A DNA stretch of 64,000 bases from Thinopyrum elongatum. Its lineage: Eukaryota > Streptophyta > Magnoliopsida > Poales > Poaceae. Location: contig CM022302.1 of the NCBI GenBank assembly GCA_011799875.1, forward strand, positions 377,737,380-377,801,379. The letters are read 5' to 3'. Position numbers and translations under genes: made by a program. Positions 41,562 through 52,334 of the stretch are shown one piece after another (the first letter of the stretch is position 1; every line of letters begins with the position of its first letter). The notes under the pieces were generated by a model. It was not told the DNA's origin, searched no databases, and saw only the letters and a list, made by a program, of their open reading frames with translations.

Positions 41562-44363
41562 AGCATCCCCAAGCTTAATTCCTGCTCGTCCTCGAGTAGG
41601 CAAATGATAAAAACAGAATTTTTGATGTGGAATGCTACCTAACATATTTATCCATGTAATTTTCTTTATTGTGATATGAATATTCAGATCCATAAGATTC
41701 AAAACAAAAGTTTAATATTGACATAAAGACAATAATACTTCAAGCATACTAATAAAGCAATCATGTCTTCTCAAAATAACATGGCCAAAGAAAGTTATCC
41801 CTACAAAATCAATAGTCTGGCTATGCTCCATCTTCATCACACAAAGTATTAAATCATGCACAACCCCGATGACAAGCCAAGCAATTGTTTCATACTTTTG
41901 ATGTTCTCAAACTTTTTCAAATTTCACGCAATGCATGAGCATGAGCCATGGATATAGCACTATAGGTGGAGTAGAATATGGTGGTTATGGAGAAGACAAA
42001 AAGAAGGAGATAGTCTCACATCAACTAGGTGTATCAACAGGCTATGGAGATGCCCATCAATAGATATCAATGTGAGTGAGTAGGGATTGCCATGCAACGG
42101 ATGCACTAGAGCTATAAGTTTATGAAAGCTCAAAAAGAAACTAAGTGGGTGTGCATCCAACTCGCTTGCTCATGAAGACCTAGCGCAATTTGAGGAAGCC
42201 CATCATTATAATATACAAGCCAAGTTCTATAATGAAAAATTCTCACTAGTATATGTAAGTGACAACATAGGAGACTCTATCATGAAGATCATGGTGCTAA
42301 TTTGAAGCACAAGTGTGGTAAAAGGATAGTAGCATTTCCCTTCTCTCTTTTCTCTCATTTTTTTTGGGCTTCTTTTGGCCTCTTTTATTTTTTGTAAAGT
42401 CCGGAGACTCATCCCAACTTGTGAGGGAATCATAGCTTCCATCATCCTTTCCTCACATGGGACAATGCTCAAATAATGATGACATCACACTTTTATTTAC
42501 TTACAACTCAAGAATTACAACTCGATACTAGAACAAAAATATGACTCTATATGAATGCCTCCGGCGGTGTACCGGGATGTGCAATGATCAAGAGAGACAT
42601 GTATAAAAATATGAACGGTGGCCTTGCCACAGATACTATGTCAACTACATGATCATGCAAAGCAATATGACAATGATGGAGCGTGTCATAATAAACGGAA
42701 CGGTGGAAGTTGCATGGCAATATATCTCAGAATGGCTATGGAAATGCCATAATAGGTAGGTATGGTGGCTGTTTTGAGGAAGGGTATATGGTGGGTGTAG
42801 TGCACCGGCAAAAGTTGCACGGTACTAGAGAGGCTAGCAATGGTGGAAGGTGAGAGTGCGTATAATCCATGGACTCAACATTAGTCATAAAGAACTCACA
42901 TACTTATTGCAAAAGTCTATTAGCTATCAAAACAAAGTACGACACGCATGCTCCTAGGGGGATAGATTGGTAGGAAAATACCATCGCTCGGCCCCGACCG
43001 CCACTCATAAGGAAGACAATCAATAAATAAATCATGCTCCGACTTCATCACATAACGGTTCATCATACGTGCATGCTACGGGAATCACAAACTTTAACAC
43101 AAGTATTTCTACCAATCCACAATTACTCACTAGCATGACTCTAATATCACCATCTTTATATCTCAAAACAATCATAAGGAATCAAACTTCTCATAGTATT
43201 CAATGCTCTTTATATGAAAGTTTTTATTATATCCCTCTTGGATGCCCATCATATTAGGACTAACTTCATAACCTATGCAAATTACCATGCTGTTTAGAGA
43301 GACTCTCAAAATAATATAAGTGAAGCATGAGAGTTCAACAATTTCTATAAAATAAAGCCACCGCCGTGCTCTAAAAAGATATAAGTGAAGCACTAGAGCA
43401 AAATTGCCTAGCTCAAAAGATATAAGTGAAGCATATAGAGTATTCTAATAAATTCACAATTCATGCGTGTCCCTCTCAAAAGGTGTGTACAGAAAGGATG
43501 ATTGTGGCAAACTAAAAAGCAAAGACTCATATCATACAAGACGCTCCAAGCAAAACACATATCATGTGGTGAATAAAAATATAGCCTCAAGTAAATTTAC
43601 CGATAGACAAAGACGAAAGAGGGGATGCCATCCGGGGCATCCCCAAGCTTAGATGCTTGGTTGTCCTTGAATATTACCTTGGGGTGCCTTGGGCATCCCC
43701 AAGCTTAGGCTCTTGCCACTCCTTATTCCATAGTCCATCAAATCTTTATCCAAAACTTGAAAACTTCACACCACAAAACTCAACAGAAAACTCATGAGAT
43801 CCGTTAGTATAAGAAAATAAATCACCACTTTTTGGTACTGTTGTGAACTCATTATTTATTTATATTGGTGTAATATATACTGTATTCCAACTTCTCCATG
43901 GTTCATACCCCCCGATACTACCCATAGAATCATCAAAATAAGCAAACAACACATAGAAAACAGAATCTGTCAAAAACAGAACAGTCTGCGAAGATCTGAA
44001 TTGTTCTCATACTTATGTACCTCCAAAAATTCTGAGAAATTAGGAAAGCAGAGGAAATTTTTATATAAATCTTGTGTAAAAACATTCCTGTTTTTACACG
44101 CTCCAGTGAATTTAAACAATTCTGTTACTGGACTAAAAAGTTTCTGTTTTTCAGCAAGATCAAATCAACTATCACCGTAAGCCATTCCAAAGGTCTTACT
44201 TGGCTCAAACACTAATTAAAACACCAAAACACAATTACTACAGAGGTAATAATGTGTATTTATTGAAAAACAGAACCAAAAACAAAAAACATAAAAATAA
44301 AATTGGGTTGCCTCCCAACAAGCGCTATTGTTTAACGCCCCTAGCTAGGCATAAAACATAGAT
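41562..44363 (-). other. Non-coding 3' interior of element D
   Basis: About 2.8 kb without a credible frame, homologous in inverse orientation to 27840-30023 of element C (for example the segment around 42540-42680 against 28980-29140). It contains the double hairpin. Confidence 0.7.
43621..43703 (-). other. Conserved double hairpin in element D
   Basis: 43678-43703: the same hairpin 1 as element C (CTTGGGG-A-TGCC / GGCA-CCCCAAG, minus strand). 43621-43644: GGGGATGCC pairs with GGCATCCCC around CCGGAT. Order and spacing match element C, although the sequence between the hairpins has changed. Confidence 0.65.
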
Positions 44364-45215
44364 CTAGGTATTGTAATAGAAGTGAGGGAGATCATCCATG
44401 CTCATATCATATTCCCTCCTTTCGGCAGCAAGCTTTCTTTGTGGCAAACAAAAATAATCAAAGGGGCTAAATTTGATAGGGTAAGGATCTATAAGATCAA
44501 GTTTGGGAGGAATTGGTTCCTCCTTCGGCCCTTTGTATTTGATAATTATTTCTTCATTGTAAACATTCCTTTGATTAAAAGCCCTAAGTCTATCCCTAAG
44601 AACAAACCCTAATCCATTATTTTGTATAGCAAAATTGTCATTGAGCTCAGAAATTTTATCAATCAAAACATCGGTAGGGACTTCCTTTCTTAGGTTTTCA
44701 TTGTAAGCAGCATAATCCGGAGATTGTAATCTCCTAGTTTCTTCTTGATTAAAAAGGATCTCTTCTATAGGGGGACAACCACCATTAATATTATAATGAG
44801 CAAATATTTCACCGGCCTCTTTCATGATAAATCTAAACTCATGAGCTAGAAATATAGTAGTGACACGTTTAACGGAAGGATCATGAATATTGGAGAATTC
44901 TAGTAAAAGCCTTTGTATGCATGGATGCATGTGAACAAATTGTCTTTCAAATTCAACTATAAGCAAAGATATTGCATCCGCAAGGCTAATTGTTTTATTC
45001 AGAATTGACCCTCCAAGCGTAGGTAAAGTACCGGCACAAGTAAAGAAATCTTGAATAACCCCTTTTCCAATAATATTACCGCTACCCACACGGAGTTTTT
45101 TAGTATGGATAATAGTGGGTTCTTCTCCATGAGTATCATTATTGGCAAAATCATTAAAACTTCCATCAAGATTATTGCTATCTTTTTCAATGAAAAACTC
45201 CCCAGATTCAGACAT
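44364..45215 (-). CDS. gag-like ORF of element D, 283 residues
   Basis: Uninterrupted from ATG 45215 (MSESGEFFIEKDSNNL) to the stop at 44364. No zinc knuckle, protease or known domain is recognised. The middle is helical and hydrophobic-patterned (ISLLIVEFERQFVHMHPCIQ, EEILFNQEETRRLQSPDY). The C-terminal part is basic and proline-containing (KYKGPKEEPIPPKLDLI). It occupies the gag position about 200 bp after the primer-binding site and is the only coding region of the element. A capsid role is an inference. It has no obvious similarity to the gag-like gene of element C, although the 3' halves of the two elements are related. Confidence 0.7.
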   Translation of the reverse strand: MSESGEFFIEKDSNNLDGSFNDFANNDTHGEEPTIIHTKKLRVGSGNIIGKGVIQDFFTCAGTLPTLGGSILNKTISLADAISLLIVEFERQFVHMHPCIQRLLLEFSNIHDPSVKRVTTIFLAHEFRFIMKEAGEIFAHYNINGGCPPIEEILFNQEETRRLQSPDYAAYNENLRKEVPTDVLIDKISELNDNFAIQNNGLGFVLRDRLRAFNQRNVYNEEIIIKYKGPKEEPIPPKLDLIDPYPIKFSPFDYFCLPQRKLAAERREYDMSMDDLPHFYYNT

Positions 45216-45411
45216 GATGGCAAGAAACTAATCTAGCAAACGAGCAACTGAAAAGACGAACGGAAAAAGGGCGAATAAAAAGGCAAATCTTTTTGTGTTT
45301 TTCTGAAATCATTTTAGAAGTGGGGGAGAGGAAAACTATTGGCAAATGGAAAATAATGTAATGCAAGCGATGAGAGTTTATGGTGGGTACTTGGTAGGCT
45401 TGATGTAGATC

Positions 45412-45429
45412 TCCCCGGCAACGGCGCCA
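45412..45429 (-). other. Primer-binding site of element D
   Basis: TGGCGCCGTTGCCGGGGA on the minus strand, 11 bp inside the 5' LTR and identical to those in C and H. Confidence 0.8.
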
Positions 45430-45440
45430 GAAATTCTTCC

Positions 45441-47014
45441 TGCTACTTCTTGAGCTTGCATTGGTTTTTCCCTTGAAGAGGAAAGGGTGATGCAGCAAAG
45501 TAGAGATAAGTATTTCCCTCAGTTAAGAACCAAGGTATCAATCCAGTAGGAGATACACGCAAGTCTCCAATCTATGCACCTGCACAAACAATCAAACACT
45601 TGCACCCAACGCGATAAAGGGGTTGTCAATCCCTTCACGGTCACTTGCAAAGGTGAGATCTGATATAGATATAAAAGCTTACTAAAACGTAAAACAAAAT
45701 AAAAGTAAATAAATTACAACAAGGTATTTTTGGGTTTTTTGGTTTATAGATCTGAAAATATATGATGGAAAATAGACCCGGGGGCCATAGGTTTCACTAG
45801 AGGCTTCTCTCTTGAAGGAAAATAATACGGTGGGTGAACAAATTACTGTCGAGCAATTGATAGAAAAACGCAAAGTTATGACGATATCGAAGGCAATGAT
45901 TATGAATATAGGCATCACGTCCGTGTCAAGTAGACCAAAATGATTCTGCATCTACTACTATTACTCCACACATCGACCGCTATCCAGCATGCATCTAGAG
46001 TATTAAGTTCATAAGAACGGAGTAACGCCTTAAGTAAGATGACATGATGTAGAGGGATAAACTCAAGAAATATGATGAAAACCTCATCTTTTTACCCTTG
46101 ATGGCAACAATACAATACGTGCCTCGCTACCCCTACTTTGTTAGTGGGTGAGGACACCGCAAGATTGAACCCAAAAACTAAGCACCTCTCCCATTGCAAG
46201 AAGAACCAATCTAGTTGGCCAAACCAAACCGATAATTCAAAGAGAAATACAAAGATATCAAATCATGCATATAAGAATTCGGAGAAGATTCAAATAATAT
46301 CCATAGATAAACTGATCATAAATCCACAATTCATCGAATCTCGACAAACACACCGCAAAAGAATATTACATCGGATAGATCTCCAAGAACAACGAGGAGA
46401 ACATGGTATTGAGGATCAAAGAGAGAGAAGAAGCCATCTAGCTACTAGCTATGGACCCGTAGGTCTTTGGTAAACTACTCACGCTTCATCGGAAGGGTAA
46501 TAGAGTTGATGTAGAAGCCCTCCGTGATCGAATCCCCCTCCGGCAGGATGCCGGAAAAGGCCCCAAGATGGGATCTCACGGGTACAGAAGGTTATGGCGG
46601 CGGAAAAGTATTTTGGTGGACGCTTCTGGTGGTTTGGGAATATTTTTGAATTTATAGGCCAAAGATTAGGGTTGGAGGACTCCCGTGTGGCCCACAAGCC
46701 AGGCCCCCCCCTAGGGCGTGCCCTGAGGGCTTGTGGGCCCCTCGAGACTCTTCTGCCTTCCTCTCCTAGTCCTACGTGTGTCTTCTGGTCCAAGAAAAAT
46801 CATCGCGAAAGTTGTATTCCGTTTGGACTCCGTTTGGTATTCCTTTTCTGTAAAACTCAAAAAAAAGAAAAAAAAGAAACTGGCACTGGGCTCTAGGTTA
46901 ATAAGTTAGTCCCGAAAATAATATAAAATAGCATATTAATGCATATAAAACATCCAAAACAGATAATATAATAGCATGGAACAATCAAATTATAGATACG
47001 TTGGAGACGTATCA
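45441..47014 (-). repeat. 5' LTR of element D
   Basis: 1574 bp. Over the 270 bp of 45682-45951 it differs from the matching stretch of the 3' LTR by only a handful of bases, indicating a fairly recent insertion. Confidence 0.92.
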
Positions 47015-47185
47015 ATTCCCCATGTGTGGTTTTGGTAATTGATGACAATCCTAATGGACTAATGTTTGCATTGAGTTATACATTTCAAGGAAAGTTCAAT
47101 TTGCAATGCATGAAGAATATTGGATGAATTGAAGGATGTTTGTTCCATGGTAATGCAAGAAGGAGATAGAATGGATTCAAAATGA

Positions 47186-47190
<5 letters not shown>

Positions 47191-47254
<64 letters not shown>
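47191..47254. repeat. (AT)n microsatellite, about 31 units
   Basis: An uninterrupted AT run inside the host 3' LTR, able to form a cruciform and probably polymorphic. Confidence 0.95.
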
Positions 47255-47260
<6 letters not shown>

Positions 47261-48496
47261 GCATGCATCAAGGTTGAGCTCGGTGATTGAATCAAATATG
47301 ATCAAGATGAATTCCATGTGATGAACAAGATGTGATCTATATGGAGTTCATTGAGGATCTAAGACGTTCTCATGCTTAGGCTTATGGGTTGAACAATGAT
47401 GGATCAAGATCTTGAGAGGATGATTAAAGAGAAGAATTCTACATATGCTTGAAGATAGGATCATTATGAGCTCATATGTGGAGTCATGGATTATTATGTC
47501 TTAAAGCAAGTAATTCAAATGAAGAATTCATTGTGCCTCTCAAGATACTATGTTGGAGCATGAGAACGAGCAAATGATGTCCAATATGATATTCAGGAGA
47601 AACTTGATATGGTCATGGTGAATTGAGATATTGGTTATTATGTCTTGAAGCAATGAAGCATAGTGAAAATATCAATAGGTCCTTCAAGACATCAATATTA
47701 ATCATGGAGCAAAGATAAATGTTGACCAAGATGGAGATCAAAGATTGAACTCAAAGATGGACGTCACACAAGCGCAAATAATGTACCACATGTGATCTCG
47801 TGGTAGGTTAAGTCATTATCAATTGCACCTTGTGCACTAACCCATACTATGTGTTGTCTATGTTATGTGGGTTAGGAAATTCCCATGAGCTTGGTGCTTA
47901 TGAGAAAGCTTGGCGCTAATCAAAGGATGTCATCAAGTAATGATGATGGACAAGTGAAGATGAATGCAAAGCAAAGCTTCCCGCATTGTGAATGGGGGAG
48001 CTACTTGAAGACTTCACCAATGTCTTGTCTTCAACTTGAGCCATGAAGAAACATCAACATAAAGCTCAAGTGAAAGGCTCTATTCAAAGGTATTAGTTCC
48101 TTTGGCGTTAGTGTTGTGGCTTGATGACCACCAAAGAAACATATACACTCAAGAATGGTTTCTCGCAAGCTATCTAGTATAGTTCTTTTATGATTCTTGA
48201 GTTATAGGGATCCTGCACTATTAAGAGGGGATCAAAGGGTTTCATGATGGACTTGCTCAAATCAACATCTTCTACTCACAATTCCACTCCGATCATATAT
48301 ATATCCAAAGCCAAAAGGGTTCCCCAAATTCTGTGACCAAACCTTTGCATAATTTACATCCTCCATTATAGTTGATCTTGGTTATTTATCTATGCAAGAG
48401 CCTGGGGTTTTCCACTAGCTTCAAAACGAGCCCAAGATCATCAAAATTGGAGTCCGGATGAGAAAGTTATGCATGTTTTATGGGGCGCTTGAAGTT

Positions 48497-48772
48497 TTTG
48501 TGATGGCCAGATGTCCGGGACTTGGTCGGATGTCTGGGCTCCCGGGACGCCCCGAATGTCAGGGATCCTCCCGGAAATCTGGCCATCCATGTCCAGAAAC
48601 CTTGCTGAAATGTTGGTTGTGTCTGCCAGATGTCCGGCACTTGGCCGGATGTCCGAGGCCCCAACTTTGGCCAAATGTCCGGGCCCTGTACATTGGCTCT
48701 ATTTTTCTATGTACGTGTGCACATTTCTCAGCCGCCGGATGTCCAGCCCTTGCCCAGATGTCCGGCCCGACA
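48497..48772. repeat. Cluster of CCGGATGTCCGG-like motifs in the host LTR
   Basis: About ten variants (CCAGATGTCCGGGAC, GTCGGATGTCTGGG, GGCCGGATGTCCGAGG, GCCGCCGGATGTCCAG and others) lie upstream of the TATA box at about 48812, a position suited to U3 regulatory sites. Confidence 0.65.
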
Positions 48773-49739
48773 CAGCCACTTACTCACAAATGGCTAGTTT
48801 TCTAGGCTTGCTATATATAAGCCTCTACCAATCCGGTAGAGGGTTGAGCACTCAATCCAAAAGAACCCTAGAACACCCAAGTGGCTCCCTCTCACTTCTC
48901 CTACACCAAATCTTAGATCTCGGAGAGATTCGTGAGAGTTCTTGAGAGATTTTCCAATCAAGTGATAGATCCACTCCCTCTCCCTCTCGTGACCAAAGGA
49001 ATTCATGATTTGAGCAAGTCTTGATAATTTCCCCTTGATCTTGTTACTCTTGGAGGTTGGAGACTCCTAGACGGTAGGAGTGCTCCGGTGAGGAATCAAC
49101 TTGTGATTTGCCCCCGGAAAGTTTGTGAAGGTTTGGAGGCCGCCTCAAGGTCTATCACTAGTGGTTGAGAAACACCTTCATGGTATTTTCCCAGAGGGAG
49201 AATAGGGTGAGCCTTCGTGGCTTTGGTGTGCCTTCGTGGTAACATCCACCTCTCTAACGGTGACTATCGGGATACATCCTCGTCTCCTTGTCTTCGGTTA
49301 TCTCTAACCCTAGCCACTATTTCTGGTTTACTTTGGTCTCTTGACCTTGCATTCACCATATATTACCTCATTATATTGTGTTGGCTATTTCCTTGTAGAG
49401 ATTATTCAGGCCTACACTTTATATCCCGCAATTCATACTTGCTACTAATGATATATCTTGTGTTTAGTGTGAATTGCTAACTTGTGTCATACACTTACAT
49501 ATCTTGTGATATTGCTCAAGTAAGTTTGTGTAACTTACTTGTGCCCGTTAGTATCCTTGTTGTGCTCATCTTATTTAGATCAAGTTGTTGGTGCACTTAG
49601 TTGAGCCTAGTATATTTAGGATTTGTGCTTGAAAAGTTTCCTCTTAGTTTATTTTCGCATTAGGATAAAGCCAAATCCATAGAAGTTTTTAAAACGCCTA
49701 TTCACCCTCCCCCCTCTAGGCAACATCATGGTCCTTCCA

Positions 49740-49899
49740 CACCCTCTTTTGGATGTGGTGGTAGGATGACACCATAGTAGTGCTAGGTTAGAACTTGCTA
49801 TGCCATATGATCATGCATGCTTACTACTTCTGCTCCATTGCTTGCTTCTTGATTGTTCTTTTGCTTGCTGCTTCAACTGCTGCTCTTGTGCACTGCTAG
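49740..49899. other. Short spacer, pyrimidine-rich before the next exon
   Basis: Ends in a strong acceptor-like stretch, TTGCTTGCTGCTTCAACTGC through CACTGCTAG, leading into the exon at 49900. Confidence 0.4.
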
Positions 49900-50199
49900 G
49901 ACAAATGGTATGCGGTGTTCGTTGGGAGGGCACCAGGGGTTTACAGTTCATGGGAAGCTTTCAGTGAACAAGTGGTATCTTACAGCAACAGCGGCCATAG
50001 AGGGTTTAAGACTAGGTAGGCGGCAGAAGAAGCTTACGCCAACTACGTGCGAAAGCACACAACTGGCGTGGTTGAAGTTGGCAACATTGCAGTTGCCAAG
50101 GCGGCGCCATGCCTAGCGGTGAAGAACTTCATCATAATCATGCAGTTCGTTGCCATTGCAGTGTTGTGGCGCTGGTGTGCTAGATGTGATCATGTGTAA
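49900..50199 (+). pseudogene. Last exon of a gene with RNase H1 N-terminal-like domain and membrane segment
   Basis: After the acceptor at 49899 the frame reads KWYAVFVGRAPGVYSSW, SEQVVSYSNSGHRGFKTR, a TAG (50017-50019), then AAEEAYANYVRKH. This is the compact hybrid-binding domain found at the N-terminus of RNase H1 and in caulimovirus viroplasmin (KWYAVxxGRxxGVYxSWxxxxxQV...GFKT..EA..Y). It continues to VKNFIIIMQFVAIAVLWRWC, a hydrophobic segment, and stops at 50197-50199. The nonsense codon replaces the residue after FKTR, so this copy is dead unless read through. The combination of this domain with a C-terminal membrane anchor is a plant host-type gene, not a virus. Earlier exons are not found. 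Confidence 0.7.
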
Positions 50200-50249
50200 G
50201 GTAACTTCACCACATAGGGTACAAGGTTAGCACACCTCGCACTGTGTGT

Positions 50250-50465
50250 GCAACCAAACAGCGTGCTTATGTGTGAGTTCAGACAATGTGGGCAACCAAA
50301 CACCGTGCGCTAAGCTATCCCCTAATGCGAGAAAACTAGATGCGGGCAACCAAACAATGTGCAGTTGTTGCATTACAGTCTGCATTTGCTCAACCAGCCT
50401 CATGTGAGCCAGGCTTGAGCTAGCCAGGCCTAGCTGCTACGGCTGCCAAACACGCCATAGAAAAT
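50250..50465. repeat. Subterminal-like repeats GCAACCAAACAnnGTGC
   Basis: Three copies at 50250-50266, 50292-50308 and 50346-50362, followed by a GC-rich stretch (GCTAGCCAGGCCTAGCTGC) ending near CCAAACACGCC. They look like the end of a DNA transposon that may carry the preceding exon, but I see no partner terminus. Confidence 0.5.
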
Positions 50466-51480
50466 TTTCCTATACGATTCAAGCTTAAGATGAATCAAGC
50501 GTGCCCTTAGTTTTTCTTTAAAATTCCTATTGTTTGTTAAATTGTAATTTTAGACTTATTTTAAAACAACAGTTAGAAAAATTAAAGAATTTGTTCCTGC
50601 AAAGGAAAATTTTGTGGGGGAGCCAAACATAGACTCTAGTCTCGGTAAGTAAACTTTTGAAATTCCTAATTCATTTCACTCTCCTAACTTTCTTTGATTC
50701 CCCTAAAAAAATCTTTCTTTGATCAAAAAATTGCTGCAATTCTGATGCACAACATTCAAATACTTCTTCAAAGTCACTATAAATTTGATTCATGTAACAT
50801 TTATACTGTCATGATTGTCCTTTCTATTTGCATGTTTTTAGAAGTCTAATTTAAAAGATATTCCCAACACCATAATTTATTTTATTTTTAAAAGTTTATG
50901 TACAAAGGTAAAAAGTGAAGAAGATGCTAGCAAGATTTTTTTCTTTTCTTCTTAAAATGGGCAATAACGTAAACATGATACCTCTCTCACTTTTGTAATT
51001 TCCTAGTTTAAAAACTATTATAGTTCTTTTTTAAGAATGTAGGCTCAAGATACGCCCCGGCTCTAAACTAATAATGCCTTACACAAGGCAACCAAGTAAA
51101 AAGGTCTAACACTTACACACCAGATAGCAGCAACAACTATAGAATAGAGCTTGCAAACGAGTATAGAGACTCGGAACAAATGGAAAACTAGGGCTCGAAG
51201 GTAGAGCTGTCCGTCCTGGTGATGGCCTGGATCTCCCTAATTAGCTGAACTGGCACGTCCATATTCTCTGAGTCCCTCACTTTCCATGATGGCTCATAAT
51301 TACATAAACATAATACAGTTGAAGACACAGTCAATACCATTCTAATGGATAGCCCGCTTGATTGTCAACTTGTTCGTTATTATAGACCATCCACACAGAG
51401 CATAATAGCGCTACAACATTACGCTAGACAAGGCACTGTGGGAAGTCTTACAACCCTAGGAGTAGGCTTATCAGCTCCGT
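50466..51480. other. AT-rich sequence, no gene seen
   Basis: Contains short A/T tracts and a GCCAAACATAGACTCTAG-type fragment that resembles a MITE end. No frame has family resemblance. Confidence 0.4.
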
Positions 51481-51790
51481 TGTGGACCGAGGATTCCAGA
51501 TCAAGCCCATTGCCCCCTAACACAACTCTAACCAAACCTAGCACGAGCTCAATGAAAGAAAATGTGATTTGAGTCCTCTGGTGAACCGCAAAGAGCGCAT
51601 TCCCCATTGGAACGCCCATTCCGTTTTGCAATGTTATGATAAGAGGGAAGCCAATTGCCCTTCACTTGGTCTCAATGGTAACACCGCACTCCAAAGCAAC
51701 CTCGGTTGGGGGAACCCCTTGCCCCACAAGGATTTTTTGTAGAGGGATTTCATCGAATAGCACCGTGAAGCCGCAAGCTGTGAAGACACA
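51480..51790 (-). pseudogene. LINE remnant, C-terminal zinc-binding (zf-RVT) region
   Basis: On the minus strand, one frame gives a stretch like PTEVALECGVT (about 51700) and another YHNIAKRNGRSNGECALCG followed by SPEDSNHIFFH (about 51645-51550). This is the C-x2-C...H...C region found after the reverse transcriptase of plant LINEs (zf-RVT). The final Cys is replaced by TGA, and the frame changes between blocks, so it is a decayed fragment. No upstream RT is visible. Confidence 0.65.
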
Positions 51791-51799
51791 TTGTCGGCC

Positions 51800-52334
51800 T
51801 TGGGGGAGAGCGGCGCGTGGTCACCTGCGCCTTAAGCATGTCCCAACTGCTAGCTTCAGTAAGGGACAAATTCCTCCCGAAAGAAATGCCACAATAGCCT
51901 TGACTCAACACTCCAACAACAGGAATTGTATTTAGACTGATTCTTGGTGTGGAAGTTGGTACATGAAATTGCACAACATGTGCAGTTTGGTGCCGAAAAT
52001 TGAAAATGATGAAAAACTAGTGCCAGAAATTGTCAAAGCGTGCACATAAAATTCAATTCTCATTTGTGGTCATATATAACTTGGTCAAATACTACCAACG
52101 CGTCGGCGTTTCGGAGAGGGGAAACAGATCGAAGATGGGTTCAATACAAAGCACTTTGGAGCGTTTCGGAGAGAGAAAAAAGTGTTTTTTTTTTAAATTG
52201 CTTCAAATTAAGATTTAATACCACCAGCGCGTTGGAGTCGCTCTCGCGAATCGAACGAGCCCAAAAACTTCAAAATCGGAGTCTGTATGAAGAAATTACA
52301 ATCAAATACCGAAGGAGTCGAGAGCGTAACACTG
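51800..52334. other. Intergenic; diverged short repeat
   Basis: TACTACCAACGCGTCGGCGTTTCGGAGAG near 52090 (split: TACTACCAACGCGTCGGC, GTTTCGGAGAG) recurs in diverged form near 52220 (ATACCACCAGCGCGTTGGAG). No gene is seen. Confidence 0.4.

Larger units (their letters stand above)
39979..47014 (-). mobile_element. LTR retrotransposon D, complete, non-autonomous
   Basis: Target duplication ATTCC at 39974-39978 and 47015-47019. LTRs 39979-41561 (3') and 45441-47014 (5') read TGATACGTCTCC...GTAGCA on the minus strand and are very similar. The primer-binding site and one long gag-like frame are on the minus strand; there is no protease, RT or integrase. It lies 18 bp inside the 3' LTR of the host element. 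Its 3' interior is homologous to that of element C. Confidence 0.92.
22532..49739 (+). mobile_element. Host LTR retrotransposon B/E, gag-only, split by three insertions
   Basis: The host segments are 22532-24071, 31559-31983, 37148-39978 and 47015-49739; the rest belongs to nested elements C, F and D. It carries a gag gene with two zinc knuckles, then about 3 kb of AT-rich DNA without pol, then a purine tract (ATGGGGGAGAT) and a 3' LTR starting TGAAAGTGCATG at 39961. The 5' end and 5' LTR are missing, cut at 22531. Joining gag and 3' LTR into one element is inference from colinearity. Gag plus short target duplications at each junction support that reading. The gag type resembles large Triticeae Copia-like elements. 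Confidence 0.65.
47015..49739 (+). repeat. 3' LTR of host element B/E (main part)
   Basis: Continues the LTR begun at 39961 (TGAAAGTGCATG). It ends near CATCATGGTCCTTCCA. It contains a TATA box at about 48812-48820 (GCTATATATAAGCC) suited to the U3/R junction, an (AT)n tract, and a cluster of CCGGATGTCCGG-like motifs. The total LTR length of about 2.7 kb is large. The ending TTCCA instead of TTTCA leaves the boundary uncertain by a few bases. Confidence 0.65.

Noticed and set aside
40057..46896. Many 60-129 codon frames within the LTRs of element D
   Set aside because: LTR sequence; the same frames occur in both LTR copies and relate to no known protein.
49903..50199. Reading the viroplasmin-like domain as an integrated plant virus
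   Set aside because: The domain also occurs at the N-terminus of cellular RNase H1 and in plant host proteins. No other caulimovirus gene is nearby, and the C-terminal membrane segment is not a viral feature.
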